Shown here: positions 24,495-32,777 of the stretch, piece by piece
Position numbering within the stretch: the stretch's first letter is position 1
Layout of the letters: the number at the start of each line of letters is the position of its first letter
NCBI GenBank assembly: GCA_902774815.1
Contig: CACYJV010000026.1
Location: 1 to 50,170 of the forward strand
Length of the DNA stretch: 50,170 nt
Reading direction: 5' to 3'
Origin: an uncultured Prevotellaceae bacterium
GTDB lineage: Bacteria > Bacteroidota > Bacteroidia > Bacteroidales > Bacteroidaceae
Position numbers and translations under genes: made by a program
Notes under the pieces: model-generated
Database searches by the model: none
What the model saw: only the letters and a program-made list of their open reading frames with translations
What the model was told of the DNA's origin: nothing

Positions 24495-25805
24495 TTAGAG
24501 GAAGGGTGCAAGCAGATGAGCAAACCACCCACGGAACTTCTGCCAAGAGGTGCGAAAGCGATTCCAGGAGTCGGGTGTGAGGCGGAAAGATTCGCGTTTG
24601 TCGGCCTCAAACATGTCCGAAAGCTGACGGGTGATGGTTGAATCGACGATAACGGCATTCTCCTCATAGTCCCATCGCAGTGAGCGGGCATTCAGGTTGG
24701 CACTTCCCACGGTACAGAAGCGTCCGTCCACCATAATGACCTTCGTATGATGGAAGCCTGGCTCGTACATCCACACTTCCACACCATGCTTCATCAAGTG
24801 ATGAAGATTGTAGAACATACAGTCAGGTGTCAATGGGATGTCGCTATGGGTGGAGGCCATGATCTCTACCTTTACGCCTCGTTCGACCGCTTGCCTCAGT
24901 TTCTTTTTCAATTTCTTGTTGAGCGTCAGGTAAGGGTTGACGAGCTTGATGCTATCCTGTGCATCGTCGATGGCGTGATAGTAGAACGAACGTATGATGC
25001 GGTTCGACGTGCGCGGTTCGCGGTTGATGATGCCTACCGTTGCACCACTTGACGAAGGGTGGAGGATTGTTGATGAGGGAGGATCGTTGGTGGATGCAAG
25101 AAGGAGTGAGTCAGTTGGCGTGAAGTAAGGGGCGGTATGTAGCCCATAGTAGTACTTCTCGCCCTGCAGGCGTTCGCCCGTCGTCTTGTACCAGATGTGC
25201 ATGAAGATGCGTTGGAGCGTGTTCACTTCCTCGCCCTCGATGCGGCAATGCATATCGCGCCATGTTCCCACCTGCTCGGTACCGTTAATGTAGTAGTCAG
25301 CCACATTCATGCCTCCTGTATAAGCCACTTCACCATCGACGATGACAATCTTCCGATGGTCGCGACTGAAGACATGGTTGATCCAAGGGAAGCGCAAGGG
25401 GTCGAACTCATAGATCTGTATGCCCCGTTGCCACAGCTTGCGCAGATGTCGCTTGCGCAGAGGCCTGTTGTTCGATGAATTGCCAAATGCATCGAATAGC
25501 GCGCGCACCTCAACGCCCTCGGCTGCTTTCTCGGCCAGCACGTCGAAGAGCAGCATGGCGATGGAATCGTTGCGGAAGTTGAAGTATTCCAGGTGGATGC
25601 TGCTCTTGGCTTCTCGGATCGTGGCAAAGAGATCGTCGAACTTTTCCTGTCCGCTCATGAGCAGGCGCACTTTGTTGTTGTGCGAAAAGGTGACACCTTC
25701 TTGCTGCAATTGTTTGATAATCAACGAATCGGCCGTTTGCTGCGCCAGCAACGGTTTACTCCATAGAGCCAATAGAAAGATGAGTGCAAATTGAAACTGT
25801 CTCAC
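24495..25805 (-). CDS. Cardiolipin synthase-like phospholipase D family protein
   Basis: A 436-residue protein with two HKD catalytic motifs: HVFSRDHRKIVIVDGEVAYTG near 160 and HHTKVIMVDGRFCTVGSANLN near 350. The family includes cardiolipin synthases, which join two phosphatidylglycerols. The N-terminus (LIFLLALWSKPLLAQ) looks like a cleavable signal rather than the two membrane helices of ClsA, so it may act in the periplasm. A short Ser/Pro/Thr-rich insertion (about 255-270) lies between the halves. It follows kdsD by 38 bp; the order kdsA-kdsD-cls on one strand suggests an envelope-biogenesis operon. Confidence 0.88.
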   Translation of the reverse strand: MRQFQFALIFLLALWSKPLLAQQTADSLIIKQLQQEGVTFSHNNKVRLLMSGQEKFDDLFATIREAKSSIHLEYFNFRNDSIAMLLFDVLAEKAAEGVEVRALFDAFGNSSNNRPLRKRHLRKLWQRGIQIYEFDPLRFPWINHVFSRDHRKIVIVDGEVAYTGGMNVADYYINGTEQVGTWRDMHCRIEGEEVNTLQRIFMHIWYKTTGERLQGEKYYYGLHTAPYFTPTDSLLLASTNDPPSSTILHPSSSGATVGIINREPRTSNRIIRSFYYHAIDDAQDSIKLVNPYLTLNKKLKKKLRQAVERGVKVEIMASTHSDIPLTPDCMFYNLHHLMKHGVEVWMYEPGFHHTKVIMVDGRFCTVGSANLNARSLRWDYEENAVIVDSTITRQLSDMFEADKRESFRLTPDSWNRFRTSWQKFRGWFAHLLAPFL

Positions 25806-25843
25806 GTTCGTCGTATTATCACTTTTTTAAGCTTATCGCTTGA

Positions 25844-26794
25844 TTATATCATGCACGAATAGTGGTCGACTACACCCAGCAGATGGCGTTGCTGGTCGGC
25901 CACAAGCACCGTGTGGATTTTGTGCCGTTGCATGATTCGTTGTATCTCGGTTATCTTTGTCGTGGGCAAAACCATCTTCGGCTGTCGCGTCATGATGTCG
26001 CTGACGGTGTGATTGAAGAACTCTGCCTGCCAGCGCTCCATCGCACGGCGTATGTCGCCATCGGTAATCAGGCCGATGATGCACCCGTCTTCCACTGATA
26101 CACCTAACCCCAGCTTGCCCTTACTCACATGGATGATGGCCTCGCCGAGGTGCATGTCCTGTGGTATGATGGGCAGATCGTCTGAGCGCATCACGTCGGC
26201 AGCTGTGGTAAGCAGTCGTCTGCCAAGTTCTCCACCTGGGTGGAACTGGGCAAAGTCCTTTGGTTTGAAGTTGCGTTTCTCCATAAGTGCTATGGCCAAG
26301 GCATCGCCCATGACGAGCTGAGCCGTCGTGCTGCTGGTGGGAGCGAGGTTCAGAGGGCAAGCTTCCTTATCGACGTGCACATTCAGGTGGATGGTCGAAT
26401 ATTTGGCAAGCAACGATTCGCTGTTGCCACTCATGCCGATGATGGGCACCTGCATGTGTAGTACCATAGGGATGAAGCGCAGCAACTCGTCGGTAAGGCC
26501 TGAATTGCTGATGGCCAACACCACGTCGTCGCGTGTCATCACGCCGAGATCGCCATGAAAAACGTCAAGGGGATTGATGAAAAAGGCCGGTGTACCCGTG
26601 CTGGCAAATGTGGCAGCAATCTTGGCACCCACATGTCCGCTCTTTCCAACGCCCGTGACAATGACCTTTCCATGACAGCGATAGATAAGTTCAACGGCAC
26701 GATCGAACTGTTCGTCGAGTCGCGGTATGAGGTCGAGCACGGCCTGTGCTTCGTCGCGGATGGCTTGTATGGCGTAGTCTCTTGGTAGCTTCAT
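25844..26794 (-). CDS. kdsD: Arabinose-5-phosphate isomerase (KdsD/KpsF)
   Basis: Converts ribulose-5-phosphate to arabinose-5-phosphate, the first committed sugar for Kdo and lipid A inner core. The SIS isomerase domain (about 35-170) has VTGVGKSGHVGAKIAATFAS and the NLAPTSSTTAQLVMGDALAI signature. FHPGGELGRRL joins it to two CBS domains (about 200-316), the second ending MQRHKIHTVLVADQ. The 316-residue length is near E. coli KdsD (328). It lies 9 bp downstream of kdsA, so the two Kdo steps are coupled. Confidence 0.96.
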   Translation of the reverse strand: MKLPRDYAIQAIRDEAQAVLDLIPRLDEQFDRAVELIYRCHGKVIVTGVGKSGHVGAKIAATFASTGTPAFFINPLDVFHGDLGVMTRDDVVLAISNSGLTDELLRFIPMVLHMQVPIIGMSGNSESLLAKYSTIHLNVHVDKEACPLNLAPTSSTTAQLVMGDALAIALMEKRNFKPKDFAQFHPGGELGRRLLTTAADVMRSDDLPIIPQDMHLGEAIIHVSKGKLGLGVSVEDGCIIGLITDGDIRRAMERWQAEFFNHTVSDIMTRQPKMVLPTTKITEIQRIMQRHKIHTVLVADQQRHLLGVVDHYSCMI

Positions 26795-26803
26795 AGTTGC
26801 AAA

Positions 26804-27568
26804 TCAGGTGTTTGTGGTGATGAGTTGGGCTACTAAAGGCTCCAGTCGATGGAGTTCAAGCATGTTAGCAGCATCGCTGAGGCCGAGATCTGGGGTGGGA
26901 TGCACCTCAAAGAAGAATCCTGTAGCCCCGAAAGCCTTTGCTGCCAGGGCCATGCTGGGCACAAAGCGGCGGTCGCCACTGGTCTTTCCGCCTCCGCCGC
27001 CAGGGCGTTGCACGCTGTGGGTGCAGTCCATGATGACGGTAGGCACTATTTCGAGCATGTCGGGTATGTTGCGGAAATCGACCACAAGGTTATTGTAGCC
27101 GAATGAATTGCCGCGTTCGGTCAGCCAAACTTCCTTGGCACCGGCGTCGCGGGCTTTCTCAACGGGATAGCGCATGTCTTGTCCGCTCAGGAACTGTGCC
27201 TTCTTGATGTTGACGATGCGTCCCGTTTTAGCTGCTGCAACGAGCAGATCGGTTTGCCGACAGAGGAATGCAGGTATCTGAAGGACGTCGCACACTTCGC
27301 TGACGGGTGCTGCCTGCCACGACTCGTGTATGTCGGTGAGCACTCGCAAGTGGTGCTTGGCCTTTACGTCGGCCAACATCTGCAGTCCCCGTTCAAGTCC
27401 TGGACCGCGGAAGGAGCTGATGCTGGTGCGGTTGGCCTTGTCGAACGAAGCCTTGAAGATGATGTCGGTACCCAGCTTCTGGTTGATGCGCACGAGTTCA
27501 CGTGCTACGGTGTCGAGCAGTTCGTCCGATTCGATGACGCAGGGGCCGGCTATGAGTACTGGTTGCAT
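26804..27568 (-). CDS. kdsA: Kdo-8-phosphate synthase, metal-dependent type
   Basis: Condenses phosphoenolpyruvate with arabinose-5-phosphate to Kdo-8-phosphate. The 254-residue TIM barrel has LIAGPCVIES (Cys10), FKASFDKANRTS, GPGLERGLQML, and DCTHSVQRPGG. Residue 10 is Cys, as in the metal-dependent Aquifex enzyme, whereas the metal-independent E. coli enzyme has Asn at this site. The other ligands fit: His in CTHS, Glu in FFFEVHP and Asp in GLSDAAN. It is first in the kdsA-kdsD-cls run. A TAACTTTG -7 element is at 27622-27615 on the minus strand. Confidence 0.96.
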   Translation of the reverse strand: MQPVLIAGPCVIESDELLDTVARELVRINQKLGTDIIFKASFDKANRTSISSFRGPGLERGLQMLADVKAKHHLRVLTDIHESWQAAPVSEVCDVLQIPAFLCRQTDLLVAAAKTGRIVNIKKAQFLSGQDMRYPVEKARDAGAKEVWLTERGNSFGYNNLVVDFRNIPDMLEIVPTVIMDCTHSVQRPGGGGGKTSGDRRFVPSMALAAKAFGATGFFFEVHPTPDLGLSDAANMLELHRLEPLVAQLITTNT

Positions 27569-27614
27569 TCGCTATGATTTTGTTTCAGTTATTTATATGT
27601 TGAAAATAAGTTTG

Positions 27615-27645
27615 CAAAGTTACTGAAAATGCCTGTAAAGCGCAA
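27615..27645 (-). promoter_or_regulatory. Promoter of kdsA-kdsD-cls
   Basis: On the minus strand TTG (27645-27643), 20 bp, TAACTTTG (27622-27615), about 50 bp upstream of kdsA. The -33 box lacks one T. Confidence 0.55.
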
Positions 27646-27716
27646 GTATTTAACGTTTATTTACCATTAAAAGGAAAAAACTTTCTCATTCTGTTCGGGT
27701 TTTCAGGTATTTGTTA

Positions 27717-27724
27717 TACCTTTG
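27717..27724 (+). promoter_or_regulatory. -7 element TACCTTTG before the barrel gene
   Basis: A match to TAnnTTTG 70 bp upstream of the ATG at 27794; the -33 region is weak. The leader contains the purine-rich run AAGAAAGGAAAGA just before the start. Confidence 0.5.
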
Positions 27725-27793
27725 CAGCCGTTTTAGGATAAAAGTTTATAGTTAACACAATTGTTTCACTTAATTCTGAAGAAAGGAAAGACA

Positions 27794-28339
27794 ATGAAAA
27801 AGATTCTTATGACTTTGGTTGCTGCTGCTATGGCAGTGAGTGTGAATGCACAGATTTACGTTGGTGGTTCTGTGGGTGTTGGTAGCGTGAAGTTTGGTTC
27901 CGACGATGCAGAGACGACCTACAAGTTCATGCCTGAGATTGGTTACAACATTAACCAGGACTGGGCCATCGGTGTGGCTCTGGGCTACCAGAAGGGTGCT
28001 TGCGTGCTGGGTAAGGGCAACTATACTCAGGACACTTCGACCGAACTGCTGCAGTTCAGCCCCTATGCTCGTTACACAGCCGTGAGAACCAATCTCATCA
28101 ACGTGTTTGTTGATGGTGGAATCGGCTTTGGCAGCTACAAAGACATGGGTACTCAGTTCCAGATTGGCCTGCGTCCTGGCGTAGCCGTGAACCTGAACGA
28201 CAAAATCAGCTTCGTTGCTCACGTGGGTTTTGTAGGTTTCGACAGCTTCAGTCCTAAGGGCGATGGCGATAGCAGCCACACCATTGGTGTCGATCTTGAT
28301 GGCAACAACATCATGTTCGGTATGTACCTCAACTTCTAA
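27794..28339 (+). CDS. OmpX/OmpA-type small outer-membrane beta-barrel protein
   Basis: From ATG 27794 there is a signal peptide (MKKILMTLVAAAMAVSVNAQ) and a barrel of about 160 residues with alternating hydrophobic strands (IYVGGSVGVGSVKF, WAIGVALGYQKG, VFVDGGIGFGSY). It ends in Phe after MFGMYLNF, the usual outer-membrane insertion signal. Length fits an eight-stranded barrel. A longer frame beginning at 27761 is less likely because AAGGAAAGACA lies directly before 27794. It has its own promoter and a strong terminator. Specific function unknown. Confidence 0.88.
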   Translation: MKKILMTLVAAAMAVSVNAQIYVGGSVGVGSVKFGSDDAETTYKFMPEIGYNINQDWAIGVALGYQKGACVLGKGNYTQDTSTELLQFSPYARYTAVRTNLINVFVDGGIGFGSYKDMGTQFQIGLRPGVAVNLNDKISFVAHVGFVGFDSFSPKGDGDSSHTIGVDLDGNNIMFGMYLNF

Positions 28340-28370
28340 GTTGCGGTTTCGGTTTTCCACCGATATCTAC

Positions 28371-28418
28371 TGTGCCAACGAACAAGTGCCTTGCGCCTTG
28401 CCGTTGGCACAGTTTTTT
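28371..28418 (+). terminator. Terminator of the barrel gene
   Basis: TGTGCCAACG (28371-28380) pairs perfectly with CGTTGGCACA (28402-28411), followed by GTTTTTTT. Confidence 0.9.
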
Positions 28419-28456
28419 TATGGGGAGTAGGTGAATAAGGAGTGGGGGAAGTGAAG

Positions 28457-28721
28457 AAGAGTGCCTACAGGTCTATGCTTTCTTTGCTATGACTCAATGC
28501 TCTGTATGCTACAACTCAATGCTTTCTACTATACTAACTCAATGCTTTGTCTGCATTAACTCAATGCTCTGTCTATTCGAACTCATTGCCCTCTTTGCTC
28601 GAACTCTATGCTTTGTAACCCGTAACTCAATGCTTTCGTAGTGCCAAGTCATTGCTTTTGTGGTGTCAGAGCATAGCAATCGCCCCGCAAAAGCATATCG
28701 TCGGCAATGGTGCTACAATGC
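28457..28721. repeat. 22-bp periodic repeat array 2 (about twelve units)
   Basis: The GC that ends the core AACTCAATGC falls at 28477, 28499, 28521, 28544, 28566, 28588, 28610, 28632, 28654, 28676 and 28720 (the slot at 28698 is degenerate): steps of 22 with one of 23. Clear units include CAACTCAATGC, TAACTCAATGC and GTAACTCAATGC; the other 10-12 bases vary but tend to TTTGYNNNCNR. The array lies between the convergent barrel and MscS genes and runs into the inverted repeat at 28679-28735. No reading frame spans it. Confidence 0.9.
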
Positions 28722-28735
28722 TTTTGCGGGGCGAT
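28679..28735. repeat. Perfect 18-bp inverted repeat at the end of array 2
   Basis: ATCGCCCCGCAAAAGCAT (28679-28696) and its exact inverse (28718-28735) flank a 21-nt loop. It lies 23 bp beyond the MscS stop codon and would fold in either transcript. There is no T run on either side, so it is not a standard intrinsic terminator, though it may act as one or protect 3' ends. The right arm contains CAATGC in phase with the 22-bp array. Confidence 0.9.
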
Positions 28736-28757
28736 AGACGTTTGATGGCGGCTACAA

Positions 28758-31094
28758 CTATGAACCGTGAATGATGTGAAGGTCGCGTTGTGGGAACGGA
28801 ATCTCGATGTTGTTTTCGGCCAAAGTCTTGTAAACGCACTCCAGGATGCGGCCGTCGTCGGTGTACTGTGTCAGCACGGGCACCCAGACGAGTATCTTCA
28901 GATTGACCGATGAGTCGCCAAACTCCTTCAACACGATGCGTGGCGGCTTGTGCGGGTCGGTGATGTGAAGGTTTGTGATGGCATCGATGAGCACTTGCTT
29001 GCAATGATCGATGTTCGTACCATAAGCCACGCCGACGTCAAGGATGTCGAGTTCGTAGCCATGGTTCTTGGTCATGTTCTTATAGTTCTTCGTGAACAGC
29101 TGGCTGTTGGTGAAAGCGATGACCGAACCATCGATGGCTTCGATAAGGGTAGAGGTGTAGTTGATGGCGCTCACACGGCCACGTGTGCCGTCGCAAATGA
29201 TGTAGTCGCCCACCTTGATACGTCCGGCCATGAGCGATACGCCGTAGTAAATGTTCTCGAGGATATCCTTCATGGCGAAACCAATACCAGTGGACAAACC
29301 GCCTGAGATGACCACCAGCCAGGTGTTGTTGACGCGCATGATGCTGAGCGAAATGAGCAGCCATGCTCCCCAAACGACAATCTGGATGATGTTTTTCATC
29401 ATCAGACTGCGTGTTCCAGCCGTCGAAAGGTCGCTCTTTTCGAAGTAGAGTTTCAGCAAGCTCTGCAGCGTTTTGTTCAGATACTTGAAGAAGAAGAAGA
29501 GTGCAACGACTTGTGCTATCGACATGGCGCTCAGGGTGATAGCTTTCGCCTGTATGAACCGCGTGTTGAAGAGCATGCGGGTGGTGTCGCTGAGGTTGAA
29601 CACGTCGGCAGCCCAATAGATAGAGAAAAGGACGGAGGCGACACCCAGCACCGGCAGGGCCACGTTCTTGATGAAGAAGAAGTGCCATGTTTTCGTGATG
29701 GGGAGTTCGGAGATGTGTTTGCGTTCAGCATATTTGTTCAGCCACCCTGTGATGCAGGTGATGGTCAGAATGAACGTGAGCTGCATGATCCACCAGATGA
29801 GCAGTTGCACGCTGAGCAGCGTGTAACCCATCCATGAACTCACCACCGAGGCTATGAAAATGGTGAGCGAGATGTAAGTGTAGAACACGTCGCTGCGGGG
29901 TATGTTGTTGTTGTGGCGGCCGATGACGTTCCATTGCCAGAGCATACATACAAGTAGCACGGGCGGCAGGATGAGGTTGACCAAGTCGTTGGGAATGAGC
30001 ACAATGCGGAAAGCGATGACCAGGAAGCCCATGAAAATGAGCGGCGCATAGATGCGGAAGGCACTCTTGATCTGCGAACCGTCGAGTCGCAGCAGCAACG
30101 AGATAAGGATGACGCCCAAAAGCCACGTGTACTGCACTAGCAACTTGGAGGCCATGATGAGGAAATTCTGCTCGACGGTGGCACGAATGATGCCGAGAAT
30201 GGCTCCCAAGAGCACCACCGATGTAGCCAGGATGATGCATGTCTGCTTGGCTTTGAACGCCTCTGTCTTGAATCGGCGCGGTATGATGAACTTCACAAAC
30301 AGGATGACCACAACGAAGGAGATGCAGCCATAGACGAGCAAGGCTATGAAGAGGAAGATGATCACGCGTACATCCCAGTCGGATCGGACGCTGTTGTATT
30401 GCCTATACTTGTCGTTGACGGCCTCGCGGGTACTCCGAATGTTGCCTCGTAGGTTCCTCAGCACTTTGAAATAGTTGTCGCCGCCGTTGTTGAAGATGCT
30501 CATCTGAATGTCGCCATAGCGCTTGTTGGCATAGTCGTTGAGGCTCTTCAACTGTTGTTCGGTGTTTTGGTAGTAGTTGATGTAGTCGTTCAACTGGTCG
30601 CGATTCTCCTTCAGCGTACGGCGGATGTTCACGGCCAGAGTCAGACAGACGTTTCGGTCGATGGAAGCCTTGTTCGACAACGACATCGTTGGCATGCTTG
30701 TCAGGTTGATAATGAGGCTGTCGTAGCGGGCAATTTCCTCATTGGTCTTGTCGATGAAGCTTCGGAATGGCAACACGTTGCGCTGGAACTCGTTGTACTG
30801 TTCGGTGGCTTCGTGGCAGGCATAGGTAAGGTCGAAAATGTATTCGGACTTCTGCGAGTAAAGCATCAGTGCGTTCTGGTTCGACCGGTTGAGCACGGTA
30901 AAGAGGTTTTTGCGTATCTGTTCCTGCTGATCTTTCACGAAAGAAGTCTGCCGCTCCAACTCGCCGTGATACTTGACGAGTTCGGTGCGGAGTATGCCAA
31001 GGGTCTTTTCAATGTCCCTTTCCTTCAGTACTGCGTGCACTTGTACAACTGTAAAAAGCAGCACAAGAGCCATGAGTGCAATTCTTTTTGTCAT
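28758..31094 (-). CDS. MscS-family mechanosensitive channel with large N-terminal region
   Basis: A 778-residue inner-membrane protein from the ATG at 31094, where a signal-like helix (MTKRIALMALVLLFTVV) begins; the frame upstream to 31427 overlaps the divergent kinase gene and is not used. About 240 periplasmic residues rich in coiled-coil helices precede about ten membrane segments. The pore helix and MscS beta domain are clear: GLSTGIGFAMKDILENIYYG, then RIKVGDYIICDGTRGRV and AFTNSQLFTKNYKNM. It should open under membrane tension to release solutes in hypo-osmotic shock. A TATCTTTG -7 element is at 31123-31116. Confidence 0.92.
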   Translation of the reverse strand: MTKRIALMALVLLFTVVQVHAVLKERDIEKTLGILRTELVKYHGELERQTSFVKDQQEQIRKNLFTVLNRSNQNALMLYSQKSEYIFDLTYACHEATEQYNEFQRNVLPFRSFIDKTNEEIARYDSLIINLTSMPTMSLSNKASIDRNVCLTLAVNIRRTLKENRDQLNDYINYYQNTEQQLKSLNDYANKRYGDIQMSIFNNGGDNYFKVLRNLRGNIRSTREAVNDKYRQYNSVRSDWDVRVIIFLFIALLVYGCISFVVVILFVKFIIPRRFKTEAFKAKQTCIILATSVVLLGAILGIIRATVEQNFLIMASKLLVQYTWLLGVILISLLLRLDGSQIKSAFRIYAPLIFMGFLVIAFRIVLIPNDLVNLILPPVLLVCMLWQWNVIGRHNNNIPRSDVFYTYISLTIFIASVVSSWMGYTLLSVQLLIWWIMQLTFILTITCITGWLNKYAERKHISELPITKTWHFFFIKNVALPVLGVASVLFSIYWAADVFNLSDTTRMLFNTRFIQAKAITLSAMSIAQVVALFFFFKYLNKTLQSLLKLYFEKSDLSTAGTRSLMMKNIIQIVVWGAWLLISLSIMRVNNTWLVVISGGLSTGIGFAMKDILENIYYGVSLMAGRIKVGDYIICDGTRGRVSAINYTSTLIEAIDGSVIAFTNSQLFTKNYKNMTKNHGYELDILDVGVAYGTNIDHCKQVLIDAITNLHITDPHKPPRIVLKEFGDSSVNLKILVWVPVLTQYTDDGRILECVYKTLAENNIEIPFPQRDLHIIHGS

Positions 31095-31231
31095 CGTCGT
31101 AATGAATTTTGCCTGCAAAGATACAAAAAAGTTGAGAGTTCGGAGTTGATAGTTGGGAGAATTTTTCATAAAAACCGCCTGTCCTTTAGCTTCTTTAACT
31201 TCTTTTGCTTCATGATATGCGCTTTTCTTCG

Positions 31232-31239
31232 TACTTTTG
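31232..31239 (+). promoter_or_regulatory. -7 element TACTTTTG before the sugar kinase gene
   Basis: A match to TAnnTTTG 22 bp before the ATG at 31261. A TTTG at 31204-31207 is 24 bp upstream, slightly beyond the usual spacing. Confidence 0.5.
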
Positions 31240-31260
31240 CACAAAAAGAAAGATACTGAT

Positions 31261-32100
31261 ATGGTTATCATCGCTGATAGTGGAAGTACGAAGACCGACT
31301 GGGCACTGACTGATGGCAAAGGCTTCAGATGCGTGAAGACGCAGGGCATCAACCCTGTGCTGATGGATAGCGAGGCCATTGCAGAAGTGGTTCGAGGCGA
31401 ACTGCTCCCGCAACTGGGCACAAGCAAAGTAGAGGCGGTTCATTTCTATGGTGCCGGTGTGCGCGACGACATGAAGCAGAAGATGGCAGAGGCCTTTGCA
31501 AGTGTCATCGATTGTCGTGACATGAAGTTTCACTCCGACCTGTTGGGCGCTGCCCATGCACTTTGTGGGCATCACGAAGGCATTGCCTGCATATTGGGCA
31601 CAGGTGCCAATTCGTGTCTCTACGATGGACGGCAAATCGTGGCCAATACGCCTGCGTTGGGCTTCATTCTTGGCGACGAGGGTGGGGGAGCAGCCTTGGG
31701 AAAGCGCTTCCTGAACGCTATTTTCAAGGGAGAACTTCCTGCCGAGGTGCGCGATGCCTATCTGGAGAGCACCCATTTGACGCTTGCCGACATCATTCGG
31801 AAGGTCTATCGTGAGCCTATGCCCAACCGCTTCCTGGCTTCCACGTCGCTCTTCATTGGGCAGCACATTGAGCGGGAAGACGTCAGGCAACTCGTAGTGG
31901 AGAACTTCCGTCTGTTCTTCCGGCGCAACATCGTTCCTTATGGGCGTCGCGACCTTTCCGTAAACTTTGTAGGAAGCGTGGCATTCTACTATGAAAACCT
32001 GCTTCGAGAGGCTGCTCGAGAGGAAGGATTTGAAGTAGGTGCTGTCATGAAAAGCCCCTTGGAGGGTCTCGTTAACTATGTGACGTCAATTCGTTCGTAA
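31261..32100 (+). CDS. BadF/BadG-type ATPase, probable N-acetylglucosamine kinase
   Basis: A 279-residue member of the ASKHA fold. The phosphate-1 motif is IIADSGSTKTDWALTDG at the N-terminus, phosphate-2 is ILGTGANSCLYDG at about 108, and GDEGGGAALGKRFL follows. This is the pattern of eukaryotic-type GlcNAc kinases and Bacteroidetes glucosamine/GlcNAc kinases, so the likely reaction is amino-sugar 6-phosphorylation in cell-wall recycling or glycan use. The start at 31261 is chosen because it lies just after the -7 element; an in-frame ATG at 31237 is inside it. It is divergent from MscS. Confidence 0.82.
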   Translation: MVIIADSGSTKTDWALTDGKGFRCVKTQGINPVLMDSEAIAEVVRGELLPQLGTSKVEAVHFYGAGVRDDMKQKMAEAFASVIDCRDMKFHSDLLGAAHALCGHHEGIACILGTGANSCLYDGRQIVANTPALGFILGDEGGGAALGKRFLNAIFKGELPAEVRDAYLESTHLTLADIIRKVYREPMPNRFLASTSLFIGQHIEREDVRQLVVENFRLFFRRNIVPYGRRDLSVNFVGSVAFYYENLLREAAREEGFEVGAVMKSPLEGLVNYVTSIRS

Positions 32101-32426
32101 TCAGTTTGTTGCTCCATTCCATTGCGAGTCTTTCTGCTTGGCTTTTCTTTATTTGTTCTTTTGAGCCGTTGAACGCAACAGATGTATTCAGATGGCTCCA
32201 TCTTTACCATCCCCAACGTTGTGCTTAGGCATGGGTTGTGGTGGTTCTTGTTATGTCTTTTGGAGTATTTTGTTAAGTGGAGATTGCATTTTTTTTGAAT
32301 TTCTTACTATTTATTGGAAATAAATTAGTAACTTTGCAGTCAGTTTTTGAGGCCCAGACTCTCCGTGAGGGAAAGCAAAGGCCGCTATTTAGCTAATTCA
32401 AAACAATATAACGTTATAATTTTTTT
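32101..32426 (+). promoter_or_regulatory. Leader and promoter region of the nuo operon
   Basis: No gene is seen in these 326 bases. TAACTTTG at 32329-32336 is a good -7 element with no clear -33 box. It would give a leader of about 85 nt, including GGCC words at 32351 and 32390 that could pair, and a very A/T-rich stretch just before the nuoA ATG. No obvious terminator for the kinase gene is present upstream. Confidence 0.5.
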
Positions 32427-32777
32427 ATGAACTACACTTTATTAATTACCGTTTTCCTGACGGCTGTAGTCTTGGTGCTCGGCGCTTATGTCGTGGCCAA
32501 GCTTATCGGTCCGCGCTCGTACAACCCGGTAAAAGGTGAACCTTATGAGAGTGGTATCCCCACACGTGGCTCCTCATGGCTGCCCGTGTCGGTGGGTTTC
32601 TACCTCTTTGCCATCCTTTTCCTGATGTTCGACATTGAGACCGTGTTCCTGTATCCCTGGGCAGTCGTCGTCAAGCAGTTCGGTCCGATGGCACTCGTCA
32701 GCATCGGCTTCTTCCTGCTGGTACTGGTATTTGGCCTTGCTTATGCATGGCGGAAAGGAGCACTGGAATGGAAGTAA
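32427..32777 (+). CDS. nuoA: Complex I subunit NuoA
   Basis: A small membrane subunit of the proton-pumping quinone oxidoreductase, at the junction of the membrane and peripheral arms. It has 116 residues and three membrane helices. The cytosolic loop signature is PVKGEPYESGIPTRGSS, and the second helix holds FYLFAILFLMFDIETVFLYPW, with the Asp-Ile-Glu triad conserved in NuoA. It is first of ten genes, preceded by an A/T-rich leader, and overlaps nuoB by 10 bp. Confidence 0.97.
   Translation: MNYTLLITVFLTAVVLVLGAYVVAKLIGPRSYNPVKGEPYESGIPTRGSSWLPVSVGFYLFAILFLMFDIETVFLYPWAVVVKQFGPMALVSIGFFLLVLVFGLAYAWRKGALEWK

Noticed and set aside
28679-28735. The 18-bp inverted repeat as an ordinary intrinsic terminator
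   Set aside because: The stem is strong but no T run follows on either strand; listed as an inverted repeat instead.
31095-31427. N-terminal extension of the MscS protein to 31427
   Set aside because: It would overlap the divergent kinase gene and promoter, and the signal-like helix begins at 31094.
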